Positions 54,347 through 63,158 of a stretch of 64,000 bases of DNA are shown piece after piece. This DNA comes from JAISDD01 sp031553935 (lineage in GTDB: Bacteria > Bacillota > Syntrophomonadia > Syntrophomonadales > Syntrophomonadaceae): positions 1 through 64,000 of the forward strand of contig JAVBKS010000018.1 of the NCBI GenBank assembly GCA_031553935.1. Direction: 5' to 3'. Below the pieces are notes generated by a model, which saw nothing but the letters and a program-made list of their open reading frames with translations, did no database searches and was not told where the DNA came from. A program made the position numbers and the translations under genes. Every line of letters begins with the position of its first letter. Position 1 is the stretch's first letter.

Positions 54347-56077
54347 CTACAAATGCAGCTTTAATTGCTGGATTAGCTCATCGAAGCTCAATGGCTTTCC
54401 AACATGATCGTTCATGCCCGCTTCAATACATTTTTCTATGTCTTCCCTAAAGACGTTAGCCGTCATTGCTATGATCGGGATTGCTTTAGCATTTGAATTT
54501 TTGCTTTCTCTAATTTTTCGTGTTGCCTCGTAACCATCCATTTCCGGCATTTGAATGTCCATGAAAATCAGGCTGTACCGGTCTGGCCTCTCGTTGAACA
54601 TGCGCACCGCTTCCGCGCCGTTTTCTGCACAATCTATTTGCATATGCATTGGCTCTAGTAATGCAAGCACGATTTCCCGGTTGATGGCTACATCATCTGC
54701 CAAGAGGATACATTTTCCTGCGAAATCGACATATTCATCGTCATCCGCTTCGAGTAAGCAAATATTTTCCCAGTCATTAATGTTATTGATCGTTGCATTC
54801 TTAACTATGCTTTTTTTCAGAGGAATGGTAAAAATGAAAGAAGAGCCTTTTTCAAGTTCTGATACTACCTTGATTTCGCCGCCCATCATTTGCACAATGT
54901 TTCTCGAGATCGAGAGCCCGAGACCTGTGCCTCCAAACCTTCGCGAGGTATCGCTTTCCGCTTGGTGAAACGGCTGGAACAGATGACTTTGCTGCTCTGG
55001 GCTTATGCCAATTCCAGTATCGGTAACAGCAACCTGTATCTCGCATATACCGCTTTGCTCCCCCAATAATCGAATATCTAGATCTATTGATCCGCCGTCA
55101 GGGGTAAACTTCACTGCATTAGCCAATAAATTCGTTATTACCTGAGCTATTCTTTGCTCGTCCCCAATTAGACTAATTGGAATTGCTCCATCTAAATGTA
55201 TGTTAAGATTTTGTTTTTTCTCCGCTGCCCGGGGGTTAATCATATTAACGATTCTGCGAATCATCTTTTCAAAAATAAAGTTTGTCGGCGAAAGTTCAAG
55301 TCTGCCGGCTTCAATTTTTGACATGTCTAAAACATCGTTGATCACAGCAAGCAAATGTTGTGATGCGTTTTCAATTTCTGAAAAACAATAAATCATCCGC
55401 TCTTTGTCAGCCGAATTCTTCCCTATAGATGCCATACCTATAACTGCATTCATAGGCGTACGCATTTCATGGCTCACTGTCGCTAAAAACTGACTTTTCG
55501 CGGTATTAGCGCTTTCCGCTTGTCGCTTCGACATCATGATATCGGTTATGTCGTGAAGTAATATCATGAATGCTTCCAAGTGTCCATCCCTGTCCATCAT
55601 AGGAGTAATTTGAATATCATATTCCTTAAGGTTTTCTCCTCCCGACAGATCAATGGAAGAATTAACAATAACCGTGCTCCGGGTTTCCAGTGCAAGGTCA
55701 ATATTTGTTTGCATAAACTCGATCCATTCTTTGGAAACCAATTGAGAGAAAATATCAAAAAAATACTTGCCGCTGATTTGGTTAAAATCAGTTAACCCGG
55801 TTGTTTTCAAAAAAGTTTTGGTAAAATATGAAAACCTGCTGTTTTTGTCAAAAAGCAGAATAATGTCCGCACTATTTTCCAGTAGCAGATTCATATTGCG
55901 TTCCATTTTCCTCTGCTCTGCTTCCAGCATATGGTTAACCGTCGTTCTGGCCGCCAGCATAGCCTTGTTACGTTGAAATGTTGATTCCAGATTTCGCAGT
56001 TGACGTTTTAAGCTTCGATTTTCTTTTACTAAATCTTCGTTGCTCGGTTGGGGCGGCATTTCTTTTTCACCGGACAT
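54347..56077 (-). CDS. Cytoplasmic hybrid histidine kinase, FIST-module partner 2
   Basis: 576 residues, paralogue of the kinase at 41286. N-terminal coiled coil (about 10-65), PAS domain (about 68-185), HisKA with ATVSHEMRTPMNAVIG, HATPase (ANAVKFTP, DTGIGIS, GGTGLGLSISRN), receiver domain (LIFMDIQMPEMDG, VGKPLS). GAGG precedes the ATG. It lies 19 bases after the FIST 2 stop, so it is co-transcribed. Confidence 0.93.
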   Translation of the reverse strand: MSGEKEMPPQPSNEDLVKENRSLKRQLRNLESTFQRNKAMLAARTTVNHMLEAEQRKMERNMNLLLENSADIILLFDKNSRFSYFTKTFLKTTGLTDFNQISGKYFFDIFSQLVSKEWIEFMQTNIDLALETRSTVIVNSSIDLSGGENLKEYDIQITPMMDRDGHLEAFMILLHDITDIMMSKRQAESANTAKSQFLATVSHEMRTPMNAVIGMASIGKNSADKERMIYCFSEIENASQHLLAVINDVLDMSKIEAGRLELSPTNFIFEKMIRRIVNMINPRAAEKKQNLNIHLDGAIPISLIGDEQRIAQVITNLLANAVKFTPDGGSIDLDIRLLGEQSGICEIQVAVTDTGIGISPEQQSHLFQPFHQAESDTSRRFGGTGLGLSISRNIVQMMGGEIKVVSELEKGSSFIFTIPLKKSIVKNATINNINDWENICLLEADDDEYVDFAGKCILLADDVAINREIVLALLEPMHMQIDCAENGAEAVRMFNERPDRYSLIFMDIQMPEMDGYEATRKIRESKNSNAKAIPIIAMTANVFREDIEKCIEAGMNDHVGKPLSFDELIQQLKLHL

Positions 56078-56096
56078 ACGCTAACCTCTATCAGTA

Positions 56097-57254
56097 CTAT
56101 AATGCACAGCCTATAAAAGTAAAGTTGTGAAAACGGTTTACCAACTGACCGCTTTTGTCAAAATAGACAGGGCAGCATTCTCCCGCAGAATAAGCAAGAT
56201 GCCAAGGAACTTGATCACCAATCTTTTTTTTCACTAAATCAATTTCAGCTAAAGGATCTATTGCCAGAACCATATTTCTTCCTAAACAGGGAAATAGAAG
56301 GATTCCATTGAGTTTGTCAGTTTTCAACAATTCTTCTGTCGAGTTTTCCGCTGTTAACAGTATGTCTTCCTCATCCATTCGCCCAATATAAAGCGTACTG
56401 CCCTCAGGCATATAGCCACCGCAAAGTGCAGATCCATCTTCATTTAATCCAAAAATTGCGCGGGCAACCGGTTGTGAGCCGTCGCCATAATCCACGACAA
56501 AAGGTACAGAACTCATGCCTTCGATGCCTTTACCCGCGACCATCCCAATAGACTTAAAGTAATCCCTCGCGGTCAGGTTGTTGATCTCTTTTATAAGGCA
56601 TCCTTCTGAAGAAGTGATCACCGCCTGTTGCTTTCTCAGGTTTTGTTCAGAGGTGGCAGCCACAACAAATCGCGGCTTCACTGTACCGGCAATTAAGAAA
56701 AAGGATAGCCGATCCCGAAAACATTCCCCATTATAAATTGTATATGTATTACTGTATTCAGAAGTATCATGGTCACATGCAACTGTACCAAAAATCGGTA
56801 CACCCGAGAGCGCCTCATCTAAAACACTCAGCATTATCTCGCCCCCGACTCCGAACATTGGAAATAATGCCAAGGCCATTTGGGCAGGTTCTCCCAATTC
56901 GGCTTTTGCTTTCATCGCCGCAGCACCTATTTCACTTTCTAAATCTTCCAGAAGGGATCCGGTTACGGCAGCGGAAAACCGGCAATCATCTGCAGTAAAG
57001 ACCGATAAACATAGAAGCAGGGTGCCAGCTTCAAAATTATTAGCGTTCGTCAAAGTTGTGCACCCGATAACATCAAAAGGAAGGGCCTCGCAGATCGCCT
57101 TTACCATTCCTGATTCCACAAAATCGTAGCTGCAAGTTAGCAATCCGACAGAGTTTTCTAAGGCATTATTCTCAAGATCTAGCTGCTCAAGAATTTCTGC
57201 TACAGCTATTTCTATTTCATCTGGCTCTAAAGTCCACGCGTTTAACAGCCTCAT
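56097..57254 (-). CDS. FIST-domain sensor protein 2
   Basis: 385 residues from the ATG at 57254 (GGAGG 7 bases upstream; an upstream frame to 57311 lacks a site). FIST N and FIST C regions: VGLLTCSYDFVESGMVKAIC, GVPIFGTVACDHD, GGYMPEGSTLYIGRMD, AYSAGECCPVYFD and RFHNFTF. Homologous to FIST 1 throughout. Likely the input for the kinase at 54347. Confidence 0.9.
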   Translation of the reverse strand: MRLLNAWTLEPDEIEIAVAEILEQLDLENNALENSVGLLTCSYDFVESGMVKAICEALPFDVIGCTTLTNANNFEAGTLLLCLSVFTADDCRFSAAVTGSLLEDLESEIGAAAMKAKAELGEPAQMALALFPMFGVGGEIMLSVLDEALSGVPIFGTVACDHDTSEYSNTYTIYNGECFRDRLSFFLIAGTVKPRFVVAATSEQNLRKQQAVITSSEGCLIKEINNLTARDYFKSIGMVAGKGIEGMSSVPFVVDYGDGSQPVARAIFGLNEDGSALCGGYMPEGSTLYIGRMDEEDILLTAENSTEELLKTDKLNGILLFPCLGRNMVLAIDPLAEIDLVKKKIGDQVPWHLAYSAGECCPVYFDKSGQLVNRFHNFTFIGCAL

Positions 57255-57591
57255 GTCTAGACCTCCAATTAGCTTTAAGCGTTTGTACGCCTGCGTCAGT
57301 ATGTGCAACACTCAATATTTCACCAATTAGTCCGTTGCATTGCTATACCACCTGTCACACATGGCATTATTAATATCGTTCAAATCATGCACCTGCATTA
57401 TAACACAATTTGAGAGATTTATTTTGCGCGTTGACAATAATTGGATATTTAGCGATTAGCCCTCACAAAATTTTTTGATTGTTTCTAGGATTTGCATTTT
57501 CGCTCAGAAGGACTCCCACCGTCAATTCGCGCCACCTCCCTTGCAGAGGTATGTTGTCGAAGACGACAGGAGAAGTTATTTGCATGGGTAG
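57255..57591. other. Intergenic region upstream of FIST 2, with repeat copy 3
   Basis: 337 bases between the methyltransferase stop and the FIST 2 start. It holds the degenerate repeat copy at 57512-57550 and presumably the FIST-kinase promoter; nothing else recognised. Confidence 0.4.
57512..57550. repeat. Dispersed GC-rich repeat, copy 3 (degenerate)
   Basis: ACTCCCACCGTCAATTCGCG then CCACCTCCC-TTGCA-GAGGT. The closing arm has decayed compared with the other copies. Confidence 0.65.
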
Positions 57592-58341
57592 TTATTTAAC
57601 TGCATAAATGCCAAACACCATATCTCTAATAAACAAGGTATCCACTTCTTGGCGCTCCCGGGTCAATCTTTCTTCTAAAGTGTCAATTTGAATCTCCTCG
57701 GCGGTGGCAACTCCAGCTTCGATAATTCTTGGGAGCATCATCTTGATTACCATCCCTAGATCACTGCCGGTCGCAACTGTCTGCAGAACCGGTTCAGCTT
57801 TTATATACTGTACTTTGAGTCCAACTTTAACAAATGCGGAATACATGGTTGAACCCATCTTAATATTGCCATTTTCTCTGGATATAGTATTCCATATCCA
57901 GGCTTGAGCCTTAGTATGCAACGGCCACTCATTGTTTGAAATACCTGCACCCAGGGAGTCACTTTCTTGAAAAGCCATAATTCCGCCCGCTTTTAGCAAA
58001 GGCAGTAAACTCTTGAGGCTTGCAATCACATCCGGCAGATACATCAACACTCTGCGCCCAACCATAGCGTCGAATGGTTCTAAATCTTGCGGCAAATTAT
58101 TAATATCAGCTAGCAGGAACTGAGCATTAGCTTTCAGTTTTTTTCTTGCGGTTTCCTGGGCAGTTTTGATTGAAGTTTCATTGATGTCAAATCCCGCAAC
58201 TTCGCCCTCGCTGCCAACTATATCTGCGATTAACATCGTTACTTCTCCAAAACCGCAACCCACATCCAAGACTCGCATTCCTTCTCTTATTCCCGCTTCC
58301 ATAAGTAACTGGGAGGTAAAGCTATTACGCATATCATGCAT
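57592..58341 (-). CDS. Class I SAM-dependent methyltransferase
   Basis: 249 residues. SAM-binding motif I VLDVGCGFGEV (about 24-34), acidic residue in VAGFDINE, and motif IV-like FDAMVGRRVLMYLPD. The C-terminal part (about 150-249) resembles small-molecule methyltransferases of the UbiE/Coq5-related group. Substrate unknown. GGAG lies 8 bases before the ATG. Downstream of the zinc-ribbon gene on the same strand with repeat copy 4 between. Confidence 0.85.
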   Translation of the reverse strand: MHDMRNSFTSQLLMEAGIREGMRVLDVGCGFGEVTMLIADIVGSEGEVAGFDINETSIKTAQETARKKLKANAQFLLADINNLPQDLEPFDAMVGRRVLMYLPDVIASLKSLLPLLKAGGIMAFQESDSLGAGISNNEWPLHTKAQAWIWNTISRENGNIKMGSTMYSAFVKVGLKVQYIKAEPVLQTVATGSDLGMVIKMMLPRIIEAGVATAEEIQIDTLEERLTRERQEVDTLFIRDMVFGIYAVK

Positions 58342-58401
58342 TTTTATTTCTCCAGTATTCTTCTACAGCTATTCTATTTGTAATTTCGAAAAAGCATTAG
58401 G

Positions 58402-58443
58402 ACTCCCTCCGTCACTACGTGCCACCTCCCTCGGAGAGGGAGG
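58402..58443. repeat. Dispersed GC-rich repeat, copy 4
   Basis: ACTCCCTCCGTCACTACGTG then CCACCTCCCTC-GGA-GAGGGAGG. It lies 8 bases after the stop of the zinc-ribbon gene, so its hairpin could serve as a terminator there. Confidence 0.75.
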
Positions 58444-58450
58444 CTAAGAG

Positions 58451-58663
58451 TTATTTATCCAACCATTTTTTCTCTTTAAGACCTTCTTGATTCACATAAA
58501 TACGATTAATCTCACCACAATCCAAACATAAATCTGAACGCACTTGCTCTATTTGCCACATTATCTTTTTCGCGAATTTCAGCCCGATGTAAGCAGTATC
58601 GCCTGAAGTTCCCCAAGTAACGCCGATTTTTATGTTTTCGCTCTCGCAGTTTTTACATTTCAC
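58451..58663 (-). CDS. Small zinc-ribbon protein
   Basis: 70 residues from a GTG at 58663 with AAGGTG 6 bases upstream. Two Cys pairs, CKNC near the start and CLDC near residue 45, should bind one zinc. No other motif. Function unknown. Confidence 0.65.
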   Translation of the reverse strand: MKCKNCESENIKIGVTWGTSGDTAYIGLKFAKKIMWQIEQVRSDLCLDCGEINRIYVNQEGLKEKKWLDK

Positions 58664-58733
58664 ATCGTTCACCTTCAATAGAATTAAGCATTGGTATAGA
58701 TCCTTAACCCGAAATAAGCGCTTTGGTGCTATT

Positions 58734-60176
58734 TCAATGAGACAGGGACAAAAGTACTGAATTCTCCATTCTTAGCACAATGGTAACTTCATCATCCGTG
58801 CTTCTTATTTCTAAATTGCAGTTAGGGTAATTCTCGATAATACTTTTTACATTGACAAGCCCAGCACCCTGATGACCTTTCTTGCTAGTAAAACCAGGAA
58901 TAAATATTTGGGATACCTCGATTGGCTTGAGTGTACTGTTAGTTATAGTTATCAATTGAATCTCGTTGTTTTCACGTTCAATCGTAAATGATACTCGTTT
59001 TTTCTTCGAATCAGCAGCAGCCTCAATTGCATTGTCCAGTAAACACGCAATAACCCGGCATATGTCAATGTCTTTTAGTGGGAGTCCAGAGAGTGAGCAC
59101 TTGAGCGCAATGCTTAAACTTACTTTTAAGTTATCAGCACGCTCGTGCTTGTTAAGCAAAAGTGATATCAAGGCAGGGCTCTCAACTGCTCGACGGCTTA
59201 AATCAAGCAGATCTCCGGCCCTGGTCGTTATTTCGACAAGTGACTGATGGTAGCGCTTGCAGGCTTCGAGGTCACCAATCTCAAAATAACCATTATAGGT
59301 TTGCAGAATGTTATAAAAGTCATGCTTAATTGCGCTAAACTGATTTAGACTATGGAAAAGTGATTCCATTTGCCTGTCTTTCTCCCTGATCTCTGCGATT
59401 GCGTAGCGATTGCTGTTCAAAGAAAGGGAAAAAGCTGAAAATAAAGCCAGCATGCACAGGCTTATTAAGCTGCCCATAATGGTTTTAGGTATAAAAATCA
59501 TAATACAGGCCGCACTTATGTATATAAAAGAGAGCTGAAAAATGGGTAATGCAATACTCTTTCCAGGAGTTTCATTGTTCAAACCTTTAACAACCAGGAG
59601 TTTGGGCTTGATCTCGAGGATATGATACATACAGATAAAGAAGGCCATTGAAACGATAAAGTTCATGATGTACATACCTAAATACTTAGAATAATCAATC
59701 AATGCCGGATCTTGGGCAAAGAATACTGCCCCTACAAGTCTCGTCACGCCTGTGATAGTCTGAAAGTAAAGGTAGGTGTAAACTGCTATTTCCAAAGCAT
59801 GCACCGGCCTGAACTTCAGCGACTTGACAAAATAAATCCACAGAGTAATAGTAATAATCACACCAGGCAACGAAGCGAATAGGGGTATTAGCGTTTGCGC
59901 ACTTGTAGTATCAGCAAGCACAAGCCTAAAGAAGTCACCAAAAAATGCCAGACTGCCAAGAAAAAAAGTAAACATAATCCTCTTGTGCCTAGGTAACTTT
60001 ACTTCACTCATACGCAAATGCAAGCCGAATTTTACATACATGAGCAAAATTTGGTATATGAAAGCAATACAAACAACTATATTGCGCATTTCTTCCGAGA
60101 ATGGTGATATGTCTAACACTTCAACGTCTACCCCCTGAGCATCCTTTTTTCCAAAAAAAACAGTTCTGTCAAGCAA
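58734..60176 (-). CDS. AgrC-like membrane histidine kinase (GHKL), 1
   Basis: Up to 480 residues; the far upstream TTG has no ribosome site and a GTG near 60119 with GGGGG upstream is a better start, so the first 19 residues are doubtful. About seven membrane segments (to about residue 250) precede a kinase core: phospho-acceptor His in SAIKHDFYNILQTYNGY, N-box LLDNAIEAA, G-box GAGLVNVKSII. This arrangement is that of peptide-sensing AgrC kinases. No LytTR response regulator or peptide precursor is adjacent. Paralogue of the kinase at 61105. Confidence 0.85.
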   Translation of the reverse strand: MLDRTVFFGKKDAQGVDVEVLDISPFSEEMRNIVVCIAFIYQILLMYVKFGLHLRMSEVKLPRHKRIMFTFFLGSLAFFGDFFRLVLADTTSAQTLIPLFASLPGVIITITLWIYFVKSLKFRPVHALEIAVYTYLYFQTITGVTRLVGAVFFAQDPALIDYSKYLGMYIMNFIVSMAFFICMYHILEIKPKLLVVKGLNNETPGKSIALPIFQLSFIYISAACIMIFIPKTIMGSLISLCMLALFSAFSLSLNSNRYAIAEIREKDRQMESLFHSLNQFSAIKHDFYNILQTYNGYFEIGDLEACKRYHQSLVEITTRAGDLLDLSRRAVESPALISLLLNKHERADNLKVSLSIALKCSLSGLPLKDIDICRVIACLLDNAIEAAADSKKKRVSFTIERENNEIQLITITNSTLKPIEVSQIFIPGFTSKKGHQGAGLVNVKSIIENYPNCNLEIRSTDDEVTIVLRMENSVLLSLSH

Positions 60177-60412
60177 AAATTATATCTATTAAAGTAGAAT
60201 GATATCATAATTATGAAAGTTTATTTTATTGAAGGGGGCTTATCCAGCAAATCATTACCAAAAAATAACATAAATTAATAATTCCATGTTTATTTTACTT
60301 TCTCACAACGATTTCCATTTTGTCAATCGCTTCCACCGCTTGCAAATGAAATAATGGCACCCTGAAATACTAATTTATTATCTAAGATACCGCAAGCTGC
60401 TTCGGAATTATT

Positions 60413-61087
60413 CTAGTCCCAATCTTCACCATTTAGTCTTTGATGCAACTCGATTAGCTTCTCCTTCCGCTTCCGGTAATCAGGCAAAACCTCCTCGACA
60501 ATTGACCAAAACTGCGCGGAGTGGTTCATTTCTGTCAAGTGGGCAAGCTCGTGAACCACCACATAATCAATCACCTTGTCGTCGGCCATAATGAGTCGCC
60601 AGGAAAAGTTCAGGCTCTTCTTGGCTGAACAACTTCCCCAACAGGTTCTAGCACCACTTATCCTGATGGCACTCGGTTCCACGTTCATATATTTGGCAAA
60701 ATAAAGTGCCTTGGTTGTCAGGTCGCGCTTAGCAAGCATACGGTATATCTGAATGCAGGCGTGCTTTATCTGTTCAGGCGACAGATCACCCGGCATGTAA
60801 AATGACACATTGTCGAAGCCTATGAGGTTATCATTTCTGGCGGTTATCGGATACTCTTTTCCGCCATAGTACACCATATCACCGTATTTCAAAGAAAATG
60901 CTTCGCGTCGTTCAAGCTGCTCCTCCAGCTTCTCAAGCTTTTCCATTATCAGCTTTTCTTTTGATAAGACGAATTTCTCAATTTGGCTTTTAGGCATTTT
61001 TTGCGGGGCGCGAACTTCTACGCCGCCGTTACGAATGTATAGAGCAAGAGTCCTTCGATTGGAGCGAATAAGGGTGTAATTAATCAT
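60413..61087 (-). CDS. YgjP-like zinc metallopeptidase-domain protein (DUF45)
   Basis: 224 residues from the ATG at 61087 with AAGGAG 4 bases upstream. The zinc motif HELAHLTEMNHSAQFW (HExxH with a downstream His) is present, preceded by the family signature ISGARTCWGSCSAKKSLNFSW. Function of the family is little known; the substrate cannot be told. It lies 17 bases after an AgrC-like kinase gene on the same strand, so it may be co-transcribed. Confidence 0.88.
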   Translation of the reverse strand: MINYTLIRSNRRTLALYIRNGGVEVRAPQKMPKSQIEKFVLSKEKLIMEKLEKLEEQLERREAFSLKYGDMVYYGGKEYPITARNDNLIGFDNVSFYMPGDLSPEQIKHACIQIYRMLAKRDLTTKALYFAKYMNVEPSAIRISGARTCWGSCSAKKSLNFSWRLIMADDKVIDYVVVHELAHLTEMNHSAQFWSIVEEVLPDYRKRKEKLIELHQRLNGEDWD

Positions 61088-61104
61088 ATTTCTCCTTGTT
61101 TTTA

Positions 61105-62532
61105 TCAAAAATTATCATCTGCTGTATGAAAAATAAGAAACATTGTAAATTGGTTGTCGTGATAACTTGCACGCGAGCCACAATGCTCGTAAGAATTTAG
61201 TATATGCAGAACTTGAGTAAGTCCTATTCCGGAATGATTTTCCTTAGTAGAAAAACCATCGGCGAAAATTTTTTCCGTTGCCACATCGTCTTTGGTCGTA
61301 TTCGAAACAACAAACACGATAGTATTCTTATCTTTCTCTTCAAATGACAGGTTAATTTGCTTTTGCTCAGATAAAGACGCAGCTTCAATAGCGTTATCTA
61401 TTACAATACCTAATACACGACATAAATCAAGGTCTGTCAATACAATACGGGAAATATCGCAAACTTGATTGAAGGAGAACTTGACTCCTGACTTATTTGC
61501 AATATCAGATTTTGACTGAAACAAGCTATAAACAGGAATACGAGACTTCAATACTTCTATCAGACTCAAAAAATCCCCAGCTGCCTTTGTTGCTTGAAAA
61601 AGACTCTGATGATATTTTCTAAGCCCTTCCAAATCTCCCATCTCAATATAACCTCCATATGTTTGCAGCACATTATAAAAGTCGTGTCTAATGCCTCGAA
61701 ATTCCTGATTTACATGCAATAGCGAACTAATATAGGTTTCTGTAGCTTGGGTTTCCCAACGAAAAAACTTTGAACGCAGGCTCGACATGGAGATTATCAA
61801 ATATAAAAAAACACACGCAATCAGCAAGAAGTAAATAAATGATGTATTTAGGTCAAATGATCCTTGATTTGTTGACAACCATTTAACACGGAAAAAAACT
61901 ATAACCATATAAAACAAGCTAATGACTAAAATAGTTTTTAATAGCGCGATTTTGATGTTTTTTTCACTGTAGTCCGGCGGGATAGTAATATAATTTTGTG
62001 TTTTATTCGTATATAACCTGACAATAAGCAAACTAATGTATAAAAGAAACACTATTATAAAAATTGAAATTATCTCCTGCACGTAAAAATTCTGCAATAA
62101 CATTTCAGCTGGCATCAAACCGTATAAGATGCTATTAGAAAGCATGTATATTAAAACTATACAGTAATGAATCAAAAGGTGGCCTTTTAATATTAAATTG
62201 CTTTTGGTCGGAGATAATTTTAACGTTTTTCTAATCACAAAGTAATAAGCCAGAGCCGACAAAGGGTTGATGAAAATTAGTGAAGTATAAAGCCATATGG
62301 AAAAATATACTCCCGGCGCAAAAAATAAAAAATCTACAAGATAAAGTGGAAATAAGTATATGATGGTAATAGCAAATGAGCATAATAGCTGTTTCTTAAC
62401 GTCAATTTTGATGTCAAAAAGAGTAAATTGAATACTAAGAATGAGAAAGTGATTTACCATGTTTTGTGCAATCGCAAACAAAACTGAAAAAATGCTCTGC
62501 TGCCTAGAAAAATACTTGATGATTGAATACAC
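61105..62532 (-). CDS. AgrC-like membrane histidine kinase (GHKL), 2
   Basis: 475 residues from a GTG at 62532 with AAGGAG 9 bases upstream. Seven or so membrane segments to about residue 250, then FRGIRHDFYNVLQTYGGYIE with the acceptor His, VIDNAIEAA and SGIGLTQVLHIL boxes. Very close in motif detail to the kinase at 58734 (both share HDFYN-LQTY-GY-E-GDLE). It has no neighbouring response regulator. Confidence 0.88.
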   Translation of the reverse strand: MYSIIKYFSRQQSIFSVLFAIAQNMVNHFLILSIQFTLFDIKIDVKKQLLCSFAITIIYLFPLYLVDFLFFAPGVYFSIWLYTSLIFINPLSALAYYFVIRKTLKLSPTKSNLILKGHLLIHYCIVLIYMLSNSILYGLMPAEMLLQNFYVQEIISIFIIVFLLYISLLIVRLYTNKTQNYITIPPDYSEKNIKIALLKTILVISLFYMVIVFFRVKWLSTNQGSFDLNTSFIYFLLIACVFLYLIISMSSLRSKFFRWETQATETYISSLLHVNQEFRGIRHDFYNVLQTYGGYIEMGDLEGLRKYHQSLFQATKAAGDFLSLIEVLKSRIPVYSLFQSKSDIANKSGVKFSFNQVCDISRIVLTDLDLCRVLGIVIDNAIEAASLSEQKQINLSFEEKDKNTIVFVVSNTTKDDVATEKIFADGFSTKENHSGIGLTQVLHILNSYEHCGSRASYHDNQFTMFLIFHTADDNF

Positions 62533-63069
62533 AGTATCGCACTCCTTTATATTCAGATGCAAGAGCTTACCTTGCTTTCCTGCCATTTTTGCTATAATAA
62601 ACAATTACTTGAAGTATCTGTATCGTTTAAGTTTTAATTTGATAAAATGCATAACATTAAGATTATAATCAGTGCGCTCGATTGAAAATTCAAATTCACA
62701 ACTGTAAAATTTGCAGAAAGCTTATAAGATCGGCTTATTCAAGGTGCATTACCTGTCTCCAGCGAAGCATTAGAAGCGTTCAGATTTTGATATGTTCAAT
62801 AGAAGAGTTGATCATTATCTCCTTTTTGTAAATGCAAAACATCATGCTTATTGTTCGTAAAATTGTAAATATCGTTAAATTATTGCAGCAGTATTTATAT
62901 CCCAGTTCTAACATTATAGTATAAAAAGTTGATAATTAAGCGGAAAATTCACACACCATTTTCTTTAATAGCCTATTCATACACTCATTGCTTCAGAAGT
63001 AATCGTTTAATTTTCTTTTATTTTTATATAAAGATGCATCGCGCAACCACCTTTAAAGAAGCAAGCAAA
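62533..63069. other. Long AT-rich intergenic region
   Basis: 537 bases very rich in A and T between the second AgrC-like kinase and the surface-protein terminator. Frames on either strand look like chance. The kinase promoter should lie near 62600; no clear box pair, repeat or RNA motif was found. Confidence 0.4.
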
Positions 63070-63102
63070 ATCCGCAAGCTTCAGAATCTCTGGCTTGCGG
63101 AT
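63070..63102 (-). terminator. Intrinsic terminator of the surface-protein gene
   Basis: ATCCGCAAGC and GCTTGCGGAT form a 10-base perfect stem with a 13-base loop, followed on the minus strand by a T-rich tail (TTTGCTTGCTTCTTT), 57 bases after the stop at 63159. Confidence 0.8.
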
Positions 63103-63158
63103 CTAATTTATTCCACTTATTCACTTGTTATATCAGAAAAATTATTTTTTTATATTAC

